Assembly (NCBI RefSeq): GCF_900176035.1
Contig: NZ_FWWT01000023.1
Span: 82,224-146,223 of the forward strand
Length of the DNA: 64,000 bases
Direction: 5' to 3'
Source of the DNA: Desulfonispora thiosulfatigenes DSM 11270
Lineage (GTDB): Bacteria > Bacillota > Peptococcia > Peptococcales > Desulfonisporaceae
Shown here: positions 16,499-26,205 of the stretch, piece after piece
Layout of the letters: every line of letters begins with the position of its first letter
How positions within the stretch are numbered: the first letter of the stretch is position 1
Notes under the pieces: model-generated
Seen by the model: the letters and a program-made list of their open reading frames with translations, nothing else
Told to the model about the DNA's origin: nothing
Database searches by the model: none
Program-made: the position numbers and the translations under genes

Positions 16499-17761
16499 TT
16501 AATTTCTTGAGACTCTTTCTATATTAGCTCCAAGTTTTCTTAACTTTAGATCAATATTTTCATAACCTCTATCAATATGATAAATTGAATCTACAATTGT
16601 TTCATTTTTAGCTACAAGTCCGGCTAAAATCAATGCTGCACCCGCTCTTAAGTCTGTAGCTGAAACATTTGCTCCATTTAAGTGTTTCACACCTTTTATA
16701 ATAGCGGCACGTCCCTCTACCTTAATATCAGCACCCATTCTTATCAATTCTGGAACATGCATAAACCTATTTTCGAAAATACTTTCACTAATAATACTAG
16801 TACCAGTAGCTATAGATAATAAAGACATGAATTGAGGCTGCATATCCGTTGGGAAACCAGGATACGGTATAGTTTTAATATCTACTGGTCTTACATTGTC
16901 CGTTCCTATTACCCTTATTCCATTATTTTCTTCTAATATAATTACACCAATATCTCTTAACTTTGCATTTATTGCTTCAAAATATTCTGACTGTACATTT
17001 TCTAGTTTTACATTACCTTTTGTAAGAGCTGCTGCTATCATAAATGTTCCAGCTTCTATCCTATCTGCAATAATAGAGTGTTCTACTGAATGAAGGCTAC
17101 TTACTCCTGTTATCCTAATTATATCAGTTCCAGCTCCTTGTATCTTGGCACCCATGCTATTTAAAAAATTTTGTAGGTCTACAATTTCTGGCTCTTTAGC
17201 AGCGTTTGAAATAATCGTTTCCCCCACTGCTAAACTAGCAGCCATCATAAGATTTTCAGTAGCACCCACGCTTGGAAAGTCTAAACAAATGTCACTTCCT
17301 TTTAAATATCCACTATGAACCTTAGCTTCAACAAAACCAAATTTTTCATTTATTTCGACACCCATTTTTTTAAATCCTTTTAAATGTAAATCTATAGGTC
17401 TGCACCCAATAGCACATCCCCCTGGGTAGCTTATTTTTGCCCTGCCAAACCTTGCTAATAATGGTCCCATAACTAAACTAGAAGCTCTCATTCTTCTGAT
17501 TAAATCATCTGGTACTTCTACATAGTTCATTTTACTTGAATCCACTTTCATGGTTGAGCCTAACCATTCTACTTTACAACCTAACAATTCTAATAGTTCC
17601 TTCATTACATATACGTCTTTTAATCGGGGTACATTTTTTATAACAGATATATCTGTAGATAATATTGCAGCTGATAGAATTGGTAAAACGGCATTTTTGG
17701 CTCCACTTATTTCTACTGAACCAGAAAGAGGATTTCCACCCACTATTATAAATTTTTCCAT
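16499..17761 (-). CDS. murA: UDP-N-acetylglucosamine 1-carboxyvinyltransferase
   Basis: 420 residues. MurA transfers enolpyruvate from PEP to UDP-GlcNAc, the first committed step of peptidoglycan synthesis. It has the N-terminal GNPLSGSVEISGAKNAVLPIL, and the loop carrying the catalytic cysteine in PGGCAIGCRPIDLH, the fosfomycin target. TDLRAGAALILAGL lies near the C-terminus. It is 2 nt from murB. Confidence 0.97.
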   Translation of the reverse strand: MEKFIIVGGNPLSGSVEISGAKNAVLPILSAAILSTDISVIKNVPRLKDVYVMKELLELLGCKVEWLGSTMKVDSSKMNYVEVPDDLIRRMRASSLVMGPLLARFGRAKISYPGGCAIGCRPIDLHLKGFKKMGVEINEKFGFVEAKVHSGYLKGSDICLDFPSVGATENLMMAASLAVGETIISNAAKEPEIVDLQNFLNSMGAKIQGAGTDIIRITGVSSLHSVEHSIIADRIEAGTFMIAAALTKGNVKLENVQSEYFEAINAKLRDIGVIILEENNGIRVIGTDNVRPVDIKTIPYPGFPTDMQPQFMSLLSIATGTSIISESIFENRFMHVPELIRMGADIKVEGRAAIIKGVKHLNGANVSATDLRAGAALILAGLVAKNETIVDSIYHIDRGYENIDLKLRKLGANIERVSRN

Positions 17762-17763
17762 TC

Positions 17764-18669
17764 TTACCCCCCCAAAACTATTATCTCTGGTTCTAAAATT
17801 AAATTATTTTCCTCCTTTGCCTTTTGTTTAATTTTTTCAATTAACTCTAAAACGTCACTGCATTTAGCATTTCCGGTATTAACTATGAAATTTGCATGTT
17901 TTGGTGAAACCATTGCACCACCAATCTTCCATCCTTTAGCACCAATAGAATCAATTATCCTTCCTGCTGAATCTCCATCTGGATTTTTAAAAACACTACC
18001 TGCATTTGGATAATTTATTGGTTGTTTATTTCTACGAAATTCTTGATAAATATTCATGTTTTCTTTAACCTTTTCAGGATCATCTTTTTCTAATCTAAGT
18101 TTTATACTAGTAATTATACAGGTTTTATTTTTTAGTTTAGTTGAACGATAATCAAAACCTATATCTTTATTTGCTAAAGAAATGATTTTCCCGGTATAAT
18201 CCATTACGTTAATACCTTTAACAACATCCGACATTTGTCTTCCATGTGCACCTGCATTCATTAGTACAGCTCCACCTATTGACCCAGGTATCCCTGAGGC
18301 AAATTCTAATCCTGCAAGGCCTTCTTTTGCCGCTATATAAGACATAAACGGCAAAGTCAAACCAGGTTCTACAACTAAATAATTATTTTCCATTTTCCAT
18401 TTATTGAGACTGTTTACACAAATAACAAGGCCCCTAATGCCAGTATCTTTAACTAAAATATTAGAACCTGCACCTACAATAGTAATTTCCAAGTTATTAT
18501 TACCTGCAAAGATAAGGGCCTTTTTTAAATCGTCAATATCCTGAGGATTAAATAATAAATCTGCTGGGCCTCCTATATGCCATGTAGTGTGTCTACTCAT
18601 AAGTTCATTTAATATTACCTTGCCTTTTACTTCTTTTTGAAAGTCATGAGCTAATTTAGTAATGCTCAT
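17764..18669 (-). CDS. murB: UDP-N-acetylmuramate dehydrogenase
   Basis: 301 residues. This FAD enzyme uses NADPH to reduce the MurA product to UDP-MurNAc. FAD-binding features are ITIVGAGSNILVKDTGIRGLVI and GIPGSIGGAVLMNAGAHG; catalytic residues occur in NAGSVFKNP (Ser) and in the C-terminal LEPEI (Glu), as in type II MurB. Its ATG overlaps the murC stop by one base, which implies translational coupling. Confidence 0.96.
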   Translation of the reverse strand: MSITKLAHDFQKEVKGKVILNELMSRHTTWHIGGPADLLFNPQDIDDLKKALIFAGNNNLEITIVGAGSNILVKDTGIRGLVICVNSLNKWKMENNYLVVEPGLTLPFMSYIAAKEGLAGLEFASGIPGSIGGAVLMNAGAHGRQMSDVVKGINVMDYTGKIISLANKDIGFDYRSTKLKNKTCIITSIKLRLEKDDPEKVKENMNIYQEFRRNKQPINYPNAGSVFKNPDGDSAGRIIDSIGAKGWKIGGAMVSPKHANFIVNTGNAKCSDVLELIEKIKQKAKEENNLILEPEIIVLGG

Positions 18670-20051
18670 TATGATACTCCTTGTTGTTTGTTATTTAATT
18701 TGCTAATAATATCTTTACCTACCTTCCAGATATCACCTGCACCCATTGTAATTATTAAATCACCTGGCTTAGCTATGTACCTTAAATGTTCAACTATATC
18801 TTCATTTTTCTCAATATAAATGGCTTCAGATCCTTTGGGCAAGTTTTCCATTATTAAGTTTGATGATATTCCTACAAGTGGCTCTTCACTTGCTGCATAA
18901 ATATCACTTAAAATAAGTTTATCTGCATCACCATAACTTTGAGCAAATTCTTTGGCTAATAATCTAGTTCTCGAATATCTATGTGGTTGAAAAACTGCAA
19001 TAATTCTTCCCTCATGCATACTTCTGGCTGCCTGTAAACATGCCTTTACCTCAGTTGGATGGTGCGCATAGTCATCATAAACTAAAATATCATTTACTTT
19101 TCCTATTAACTGAAATCTTCGTTTAACACCTGTAAATTGTTTCAGCCCTGTGCTTATTTGAGAAAAACTTAAGTTTAACTCTCTACAAATAGCTATAGTT
19201 GCTAAAGCATTACTTAGGTTATGTTTTCCTGGAATAGAAAGTTCTAAATTACCTAATAATTCTTCATTATAATATACATCACATCTAGTTATTGTTCCTT
19301 GAAAATTAATATTACGTGCAGTTATGTTTGCTTTTTCGTTTAAACCATAAGTAACAACCTTACCTGGAGCATTTATTGCCATTTGACTAACTAAAGGGTC
19401 ATCAGCACACAATATTGTATATCCATCTGGACTTCCAAGGGCTATGTATTTTGTAAAACTATCAATCATATTTTCAAGCGTCCCATAAAAATCTAAATGG
19501 TCATCTTCAATATTTGTTATAATATTAGACCAAGGAAATAAATTTAAAAAGGAACCATCACTTTCGTCTGCTTCTGCTACTAAATAATCTCCTTTACCTA
19601 GTTTAGCATTACTATTAATAACATTTAATTCTCCACCTACAACTATGCTTGGATCAAAATTATTAATTTCTAATACTGATGCAATCATTGATGTAGTAGT
19701 TGTTTTACCGTGAGCTCCTGCTATACAAATAGCCTTTTGCCTTTTCATTAATTGTGCTAACATTTCTGCCCTTTTTATTATTGGAATGTTTAATTCTTGT
19801 GCTCTTTTAACTTCAGGATTTTCTCTATTAATAGCAGTTGATGTTACTACTGTATCTATACTCTCATCTATATTTGAACTTTTATGACCTTTTATAACCT
19901 TAACACCCTTTTCTTCTAACCTTTTAGTACCATTAGATATATTTAGGTCTGAACCAGAAACTTTATATCCTAATGTAACTAAAATATCAGCAATACCACT
20001 CATACCAACTCCACCGATGCCTACGAAATGAATATTTTTCAAATTATTCAT
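18669..20051 (-). CDS. murC: UDP-N-acetylmuramate--L-alanine ligase
   Basis: 460 residues. MurC adds the first amino acid of the stem peptide in an ATP-dependent step. It has the Rossmann motif HFVGIGGVGMSGIADIL, the P-loop AGAHGKTTTTSMIA, and the Mur-ligase segments VAEADESDGSFL and YDDYAHHPTEVKA. The ATG at 20051 directly abuts GGAG, so the TTG at 20042 (9 nt after GGAG) is an equally good or better start. A 170-nt gap separates it from murG. Confidence 0.96.
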   Translation of the reverse strand: MNNLKNIHFVGIGGVGMSGIADILVTLGYKVSGSDLNISNGTKRLEEKGVKVIKGHKSSNIDESIDTVVTSTAINRENPEVKRAQELNIPIIKRAEMLAQLMKRQKAICIAGAHGKTTTTSMIASVLEINNFDPSIVVGGELNVINSNAKLGKGDYLVAEADESDGSFLNLFPWSNIITNIEDDHLDFYGTLENMIDSFTKYIALGSPDGYTILCADDPLVSQMAINAPGKVVTYGLNEKANITARNINFQGTITRCDVYYNEELLGNLELSIPGKHNLSNALATIAICRELNLSFSQISTGLKQFTGVKRRFQLIGKVNDILVYDDYAHHPTEVKACLQAARSMHEGRIIAVFQPHRYSRTRLLAKEFAQSYGDADKLILSDIYAASEEPLVGISSNLIMENLPKGSEAIYIEKNEDIVEHLRYIAKPGDLIITMGAGDIWKVGKDIISKLNNKQQGVS

Positions 20052-20202
20052 CTCCTTTCTTTTTTCTGATAAATTTATTTCAAGTGTATTTTGTACTATA
20101 TATGCACCTTTTTGAATTTGTGTTACTATTACTTGGGTGCATGTCCACCTTTTTTTCTTTAATTACTAGGTTAATTATCTTTTATTAAACTAATATTCGG
20201 TA

Positions 20203-20236
20203 AACGGATTATCAGAATTTTTACTGATAATCCGTT
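20203..20236 (-). other. Perfect 13-bp hairpin across the murG stop codon
   Basis: AACGGATTATCAG (20203-20215) and CTGATAATCCGTT (20224-20236) are perfect inverted repeats around an 8-nt loop. The proximal arm encodes the last residues of MurG and the loop holds the stop codon. No T-tract follows on the minus strand, so RNA processing or partial attenuation before murC seems more likely than clean termination. The rest of the murG-murC gap (20052-20220) shows no gene. Confidence 0.6.
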
Positions 20237-21333
20237 AATTCTACAATAACCTGCATAATATTTTCTAAAGAATCCACATTTCCTGCTTTTTTTGCACTAG
20301 AAGTCATTTGACTAAGTAAACTATCATTATCAATTATACTTAAAATATTATTTAATAATTTTTCTCCAGAAAGGTCTTTATCTAATATCATCATTGCTGC
20401 ATTTCTATTTACTAAAGACTTAGCATTATACTCTTGATGATTTTCTGATGCAAAAGGATATGGAATTAATATAGAAGGAATTCCTTTAGCAGTCATCTCT
20501 GCTAAAAAAGTAGCTCCTGCTCTTGATATACATAAATCTGCACAGGAAATTGCATATTCCATTTCATATAAATAGGGCTTAAGGATAATATTACCTTGTT
20601 CTTCTAAGTTTATTCCCTGCTGAATTAAATTATTTAAAACATCTTTATATCCACTTTCTCCAGTAATATGTATAAACTGAAGATTATTTTTTTTCAATAA
20701 ATCTTTATAAGCACAAGCCATTGCATTGTTTATATTTTTAGCTCCTCTGCTTCCGCCTGTTATCAAGATAGTTTTTTTTGTGGAATCCAAATTCAAAAAT
20801 TTTATACCTTCCTCTTTTTTTATATCTAATATTTGTTCTCTAACAGGTAAACCTGTTAATTTCACTTTATTCTTTTTAAAATATTTATCTGAATCAGGAA
20901 AGGTTATCATAATTTGATCAACTATCTTACCTAATAATTTATTTGTCATCCCTGGTAAAGCATTTTGTTCATGTATAATAGTTGGTATTCCTAAAATTCT
21001 TGCTGCTAAGACAACAGGTCCACAAACGTAACCCCCAGTGCCAATAACTAGCTGGGGGTTATATTTACGAAGTATTGATATCGACTTACCTAATCCTTCA
21101 ATCGCTTTAAAACCTGTTTTAAACATCCCGAGAGATATTTTCCGTTCTAATCCTTGTACTGTTATAGTCTCAAAGGCAAAACCTTCTTTGGGAATGATTT
21201 TACTTTCCATTCCAACCTTTGTACCTATAAATAAGATTTCAGTATTATTATCTTGTTTTAATAAATACTTAGCTATCGCTAGTGCAGGATAAACATGACC
21301 TCCAGTTCCTCCACCTGCAAATAGTACTCGCAT
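20221..21333 (-). CDS. murG: UDP-N-acetylglucosamine transferase MurG (lipid II synthase)
   Basis: About 370 residues. MurG transfers GlcNAc to lipid I at the inner membrane face. It is a GT-B enzyme with the glycine-rich VLFAGGGTGGHVYPALAIA, the second G loop ITGGSRGAKNIN, and the donor-binding SRAGATFLAEMTAKGIPSILIPYP. Two ATGs are in tandem; 21333 is preferred because GGAGGTGG is 4 nt away, against 1 nt for 21336. Confidence 0.96.
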   Translation of the reverse strand: MRVLFAGGGTGGHVYPALAIAKYLLKQDNNTEILFIGTKVGMESKIIPKEGFAFETITVQGLERKISLGMFKTGFKAIEGLGKSISILRKYNPQLVIGTGGYVCGPVVLAARILGIPTIIHEQNALPGMTNKLLGKIVDQIMITFPDSDKYFKKNKVKLTGLPVREQILDIKKEEGIKFLNLDSTKKTILITGGSRGAKNINNAMACAYKDLLKKNNLQFIHITGESGYKDVLNNLIQQGINLEEQGNIILKPYLYEMEYAISCADLCISRAGATFLAEMTAKGIPSILIPYPFASENHQEYNAKSLVNRNAAMMILDKDLSGEKLLNNILSIIDNDSLLSQMTSSAKKAGNVDSLENIMQVIVELTDYQ

Positions 21334-21357
21334 CATTCCACCTCCGTCTAACTCAAA

Positions 21358-22448
21358 TTATTTCCTGGAAAATTTTGAGATATTAAGCAGCATTCCCACT
21401 CCAATTAAGGAAAAAAGTAAAGATGATCCTCCATAGCTCACAAAGGGTAATGTGATACCGGTTACAGGTAAGGATCCTGTTACAACCCCCATATTAATTA
21501 CTGACTGTACAGCAATAATACTTGTTAATCCGACTGCTAACAGTGAACCAAATCTATCTGGAGCTAAAATTGCTATTCTAAATCCTCTCCAAATAAATAG
21601 AAAGAAAAGAGATAAAACTAAAAAAGCTCCAATAAAACCCAACTCTTCACCAATGATAGCAAAAATAAAATCAGTATGTCGTTCAGGAAGGTATAAGAAC
21701 TTTTGTCTACTATTTCCTAGACCCATTCCTAAAAGTCCACCTGAACCTAAAGCATATAAAGACTGAACAGTTTGATATCCTTCATCACTTGCATTTTCCC
21801 ACAAATGCCAAAACCCAGTAATTCTTTCTAACCTATAGGGGGCTTGAATGATTAATCCAATCACCCCTAAAATACCGGTTATGGCTAAAGCAAATAAATG
21901 AGAAATTTTTGCACCAGCTGCGATAAACATACAAAAAGATGTGCCAAAAACGGCAATTGTAGTTCCTAAGTCTGGTTGTTTTAACAGCAAAGCTCCAATA
22001 ACTCCTAATATGAGTAAATAAGTGCCGAAACCTTTTATTGTTTTAATTTTTAATGGTTCTAAGCTTATAACAAGAGCAAAATAAAATACAATAGCTAATT
22101 TTACTACTTCAGAAGGAGTAAAGGATAAAGGTCCAACGCCTATCCATCGTGTAGATCCTTTTACTTCTTTTCCCACTCCTGGTATTAAAACTGCAACTAA
22201 TAAAAGTATAGTTATAACAAAACCAATTTTTACATACTTTTTTAATTTGTTATAGTCTACATTCATTACTACAAACATACAGAATATTCCTAATGTAGAC
22301 CAAATCAATTGGCGCTTAAAAAAATGATAAGGATCATCATAATAAAGCATAGAGTTATACGAACTTGCACTTAAAACCATTACTACTCCTATACTTAATA
22401 AGAATAAAATATCTAAGAATAGGACTACATCTGGTTGTTTTTTTTCAA
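21358..22448 (-). CDS. FtsW/SpoVE SEDS glycosyltransferase, frameshift near the start
   Basis: A SEDS-family peptidoglycan polymerase with ~10 membrane helices. The clean reading frame begins only at 22380 and lacks the first helix. Upstream, GGAGGTGA (overlapping the murD stop) sits 8 nt before a TTG at 22448, and that frame reaches a stop after seven codons. Adding one A to the run of eight A at 22438-22445 joins the two and gives MKKKQPDVVLFLDILFLLSI..., exactly the expected first helix, and ~363 residues, matching SpoVE/FtsW. Core motifs PSEVVKLA and SYGGSSLLFSLIGVG are intact. FtsW and SpoVE cannot be separated by sequence alone. Confidence 0.88.
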
Positions 22449-22456
22449 GTTTAGGG

Positions 22457-23815
22457 TCACCTCCTTAGGGCTATGACTAACTCCTTAAAATAATCTCCTC
22501 TTTCTTCATAACTATTAAACATATCCCAGCTAGCACAAGCTGGAGATAATAAAACCACATCACCTTTACTTGCTAATTTGAAAGCTTGATATACAGCTTC
22601 CTTGAATGTATCTACTAAATGATAGTTATTAAAATGTACATTAATAACAGCATTTTTAATTTCTTCTTTAGCCTCACCTACTAAAACTATCTCTTTTACC
22701 TTGCATTTAATTTTGTTAGCAAATTCACTAAAGTCACTTCCTTTATTTCTACCACCTGCTATTAAAATTATTGGCTGATTAAACGCCTCCAGTGCCTTAA
22801 TACTAGCATCTGGATTTGTTCCTTTTGAATCATTAATATATGTAACACCTTGAATTTCTATAACTGGCTCTAAACGATGATTAACCCCTGGGAAATCTTT
22901 TAAAGTTTTTACAATTACCGGTATTTCTATCCCTACTGAAAGAGCTGCTGCAATTGCAGCCATCGCATTTTCTAAGTTATGATTACCTTTTATGCGAATA
23001 TCACTTTTTTTGCAAATATATATAGGCCAAGAATCTAAATTAGCATATATATCTTCTTTTTCTAAATATATTCCTTTTTCTAATTTAATATTACGACTAA
23101 AAAATATAACCTTGCTTTTAGCATCTTTTGCTAATTTACGTACAAGCAAATCATCGTAATTAAGAATTAAAAAGTCATTTTCATCTTGAGCTTTAAAAAT
23201 ATTAGCTTTGCATCTTATATATTCTTCCATAGTTTTATGCCTGTCCAAATGATCAGGCGTTAAATTTAATATAACAGAAACCTGTGGTTTAAAATCTTGT
23301 ACCGATTCTAATTGAAAACTACTAGTTTCAGCAATAACAAAATCCTCTTGTCCATAATCAGTCACTTCACTTATTAAAGGATTTCCTATATTTCCACCCA
23401 CTAAAACTTTTTTTTGGGCGTCTTGAAAAATTTGACCACATAAAGCTGTAGTGGTTGTTTTTCCATTAGTACCTGTGATGGCGATAAATGGAGAATTAGA
23501 ATAACTAAAAGCTAATTCAATTTCACTAATTACTGGTATCCTTAAGTCTTTTGCTTGCACAATAACAGGAATGGTTAACGGTACCCCTGGGCTCACGACT
23601 ACTAGGTCTAAATTTAAACTTTCTACATCTAAACTAATACCAAAAATTGCTTTTACGCCATGTGAAGTTATCTCTTTTTCAATTTCTTTTAATTCTTCCT
23701 TGCTTTTAGCATCATAAAGAAATACATTTGAACTTTTTTCAGCTAAAAACTTACTAGTGGCAATTCCGCTTTTTCCGGCTCCAATAATTAAAATATTCTG
23801 CCTAGCTACCTCCAC
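22457..23815 (-). CDS. murD: UDP-N-acetylmuramoyl-L-alanine--D-glutamate ligase
   Basis: 452 residues. MurD adds D-Glu to UDP-MurNAc-L-Ala. It has the N-terminal nucleotide-binding ILIIGAGKSGIATSKFL, P-loop AITGTNGKTTTTALCG, NLTPDHLDRHKTMEEY, and the DSKGTNPDASIKALEAF segment typical of MurD. The GTG start at 23815 follows AAGGGA by 5 nt. The stop codon overlaps the ribosome site of the ftsW-like gene. Confidence 0.96.
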   Translation of the reverse strand: MEVARQNILIIGAGKSGIATSKFLAEKSSNVFLYDAKSKEELKEIEKEITSHGVKAIFGISLDVESLNLDLVVVSPGVPLTIPVIVQAKDLRIPVISEIELAFSYSNSPFIAITGTNGKTTTTALCGQIFQDAQKKVLVGGNIGNPLISEVTDYGQEDFVIAETSSFQLESVQDFKPQVSVILNLTPDHLDRHKTMEEYIRCKANIFKAQDENDFLILNYDDLLVRKLAKDAKSKVIFFSRNIKLEKGIYLEKEDIYANLDSWPIYICKKSDIRIKGNHNLENAMAAIAAALSVGIEIPVIVKTLKDFPGVNHRLEPVIEIQGVTYINDSKGTNPDASIKALEAFNQPIILIAGGRNKGSDFSEFANKIKCKVKEIVLVGEAKEEIKNAVINVHFNNYHLVDTFKEAVYQAFKLASKGDVVLLSPACASWDMFNSYEERGDYFKELVIALRR

Positions 23816-23830
23816 TACAATCCCTTCTTC

Positions 23831-24796
23831 CTACATAAAAGTATAATCATATATTTTAAGTCCTAATAAAACAAAGATAGCCGCAGCTGACCAAAACGTT
23901 AAGACTACCTTTTGTTCTGACCATCCCTTTAATTCAAAGTGATGATGAATAGGACTCATCAAAAATATTCTTCTTTTAGTTAGTTTGAAAAATACTACTT
24001 GTATAATCACCGAAAGGGTTTCTATAACATATACTAATCCCATTATAGGTAAAATAAGTTCTGTTTTCGTTAAAACAGCCATAGCAGCTAATGCCCCTCC
24101 TAAGGCCAACGATCCTGTATCACCCATAAAAACTTTAGCAGGATTAATGTTGAAAAATAAAAATCCTAAACAACTACCTACTAAAGCCATGGCAAATATT
24201 GTTATACTGAACAATTGCTGACCAAACCCAATTATTACAAAACCTAATGCAACAAATAAGGTTACACCTGCCGCTAATCCATCTAACCCATCTGTTAAAT
24301 TTACAGCATTTGATGTCCCCATTGCGACTAAAATTACAAAGGGCAAATAAAAAAGTCCTAAATCTATATGTTGTCCTGTAATTGGAATAATAATATCAGT
24401 TCCTCTACCTAAATAATTAACACTTACCCATGCTAATAGTATAGATAAAACTAATTGTCCTAAAATCTTATCTTTAGCTTTTAAACCTAGTGATCTTTTC
24501 TTTACTATTTTAATAAAATCATCAATAAATCCGATAAGACCAAAACCTAAGGTAAATAACAAAAGAATTATTGTATAAAAATTATCTTTGGCTATAAAGA
24601 TAGTACCTAAAGTTAAACCAAAAAAAAACATAACTCCACCCATAGTAGGAGTTCCCTGTTTTTGCAAGTGACTTTCTGGTCCATCAGACCTCACTGTTTG
24701 ACCAAACTTTAACCTTCTTAATACAGGAATCAGTAATGGTCCTGTTATTAAGCAGACAACTAAACTAATTATGCCAGCTGTTAAAATATCAGTCAT
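23831..24796 (-). CDS. mraY: Phospho-N-acetylmuramoyl-pentapeptide-transferase
   Basis: 321 residues, about ten membrane helices. MraY makes lipid I from undecaprenyl phosphate and UDP-MurNAc-pentapeptide. It has GTPTMGGVMFF, the catalytic aspartates in GLIGFIDDFIKIVKKRSLGL, NLTDGLDGLAAG, NPAKVFMGDTGSLALGG, and the C-terminal MSPIHHHFELKGW that is diagnostic of MraY. It is 15 nt from murD and 4 nt from murF. Confidence 0.97.
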   Translation of the reverse strand: MTDILTAGIISLVVCLITGPLLIPVLRRLKFGQTVRSDGPESHLQKQGTPTMGGVMFFFGLTLGTIFIAKDNFYTIILLLFTLGFGLIGFIDDFIKIVKKRSLGLKAKDKILGQLVLSILLAWVSVNYLGRGTDIIIPITGQHIDLGLFYLPFVILVAMGTSNAVNLTDGLDGLAAGVTLFVALGFVIIGFGQQLFSITIFAMALVGSCLGFLFFNINPAKVFMGDTGSLALGGALAAMAVLTKTELILPIMGLVYVIETLSVIIQVVFFKLTKRRIFLMSPIHHHFELKGWSEQKVVLTFWSAAAIFVLLGLKIYDYTFM

Positions 24797-24800
24797 CTAA

Positions 24801-26180
24801 TCACCTCATAAGTTCTTCAACGATTTTTTCCATATACATCCCACGACTACCTTTAACTAATACTACATCATCTTTTTGCGTATATTCCTGTAAAAAAGAA
24901 ATAGCATCATCGTTATTATTAAAATAATGAATATTCTCTGGCTCCATCTTAGCTTCTTCAGCACCAGTACCAATGTGTTTAGCTAATTTACCAATTACTA
25001 TTAATTTATCAATATTTTTTTGCTGTGCTATCTCACCAATAAGCTTATGCTCTTGTTCTTCGTTTTGACCTAATTCATACATATCCCCTAGGACAGCGAC
25101 TTTTCTTTTATTGTGAAATTCTCCTAAAAAACTGAGTGCTGCATTCATTGATGCTGGATTAGCATTATAAGCGTCATTAATTATTTTAGAGCCTTTAGTA
25201 CTATTTTCTATTTGCAAGCGCATTTTTGACAATTCTATTTCTTTTAATCCTTCTTTGATACTATCCCAGTCAAAATCTAAGCTTCTTGCTACCCCAATTG
25301 CAGAAATGGCATTTATAATATTATGCTCACCTGGAATACCTAATTCTATTTCTACTATTTCATCTAATGCTCTTAACTTAAAAATAGATTTGTTTTCATC
25401 CATATCTATTATGCTTTCTAAGCAATAATCAGCACTAGCATCACTACCAAACCAATTGATCTTAGCTTTACATTCTTTTAAATATGGTAATAATAAGTCC
25501 TTATCATCTAAATTTAAAAGCACCGTTCCTTCTTCAGGTAAATATTTTAAAATTTCTGCTTTTGCTTTAGCAATATTTTCTTGTGAACCTAAAATTTCTG
25601 CATGAGTTTTACCAATATTAGTTATTATAGCATGTGTTGGGCTAGCTATATTACATAAAAAGTCAATTTGACCTAAGCCTCTCATACCCATTTCTATTAC
25701 TGCTGCTTCTGTGTTTTTATCCAATGAGCATAAAGTTAACGGTAGTCCTATTTCATTATTATAGTTACCTTTTGTTTTAAGAGTATTATATTTTTTGTTT
25801 AAAAGACTAAATAAAATATCTTTAGTAGTAGTTTTACCGACACTTCCAGTAATAGCAACTACTGGAATTAAAGAATTTTGCCTTATTAATTTAGCTAAAT
25901 CTTGTAAACCCCTTAACGTATCATTAGTTATCAGTAAGTTTTGGACTTCATAATTTTTGACCATTTTTACATCCGTTACGACTGCTCCTACAGCTCCTTT
26001 TTCAAAAGCTTGATCTACATATTCATGTCCATCTACTTTCTCACCAGGAAGAGCAAAAAACAAATCTCCTTCTTGAACATAACGACTATCTATAGCTACT
26101 CTTTTAGCATAAACAGTAGGTTTACCCCTATAGACCACTCCTAATAATTTTGATAAATAATGTATAGAAATATCTAGCAT
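24801..26180 (-). CDS. murF: UDP-N-acetylmuramoyl-tripeptide--D-alanyl-D-alanine ligase
   Basis: 459 residues. MurF adds D-Ala-D-Ala to complete the pentapeptide. It has P-loop AITGSVGKTTTKDILF, IITNIGKTHAEILGS, and the MurF-typical INDAYNANPASMNAAL and VLGDMYELG. The final residues VLVKGSRGMYMEKIVEEL are also characteristic. It lies tightly between murE (25 nt) and mraY (4 nt). Confidence 0.97.
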   Translation of the reverse strand: MLDISIHYLSKLLGVVYRGKPTVYAKRVAIDSRYVQEGDLFFALPGEKVDGHEYVDQAFEKGAVGAVVTDVKMVKNYEVQNLLITNDTLRGLQDLAKLIRQNSLIPVVAITGSVGKTTTKDILFSLLNKKYNTLKTKGNYNNEIGLPLTLCSLDKNTEAAVIEMGMRGLGQIDFLCNIASPTHAIITNIGKTHAEILGSQENIAKAKAEILKYLPEEGTVLLNLDDKDLLLPYLKECKAKINWFGSDASADYCLESIIDMDENKSIFKLRALDEIVEIELGIPGEHNIINAISAIGVARSLDFDWDSIKEGLKEIELSKMRLQIENSTKGSKIINDAYNANPASMNAALSFLGEFHNKRKVAVLGDMYELGQNEEQEHKLIGEIAQQKNIDKLIVIGKLAKHIGTGAEEAKMEPENIHYFNNNDDAISFLQEYTQKDDVVLVKGSRGMYMEKIVEELMR

Positions 26181-26205
26181 TAAATCACACCTCTAATATA
26201 GTTAA

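Noticed and set aside
20102..20164. A 20-codon frame with an AGGTGG site on the minus strand upstream of murC
   Set aside because: Composition is unremarkable and it has no recognisable feature; the hairpin on the same bases explains the G-rich sequence.
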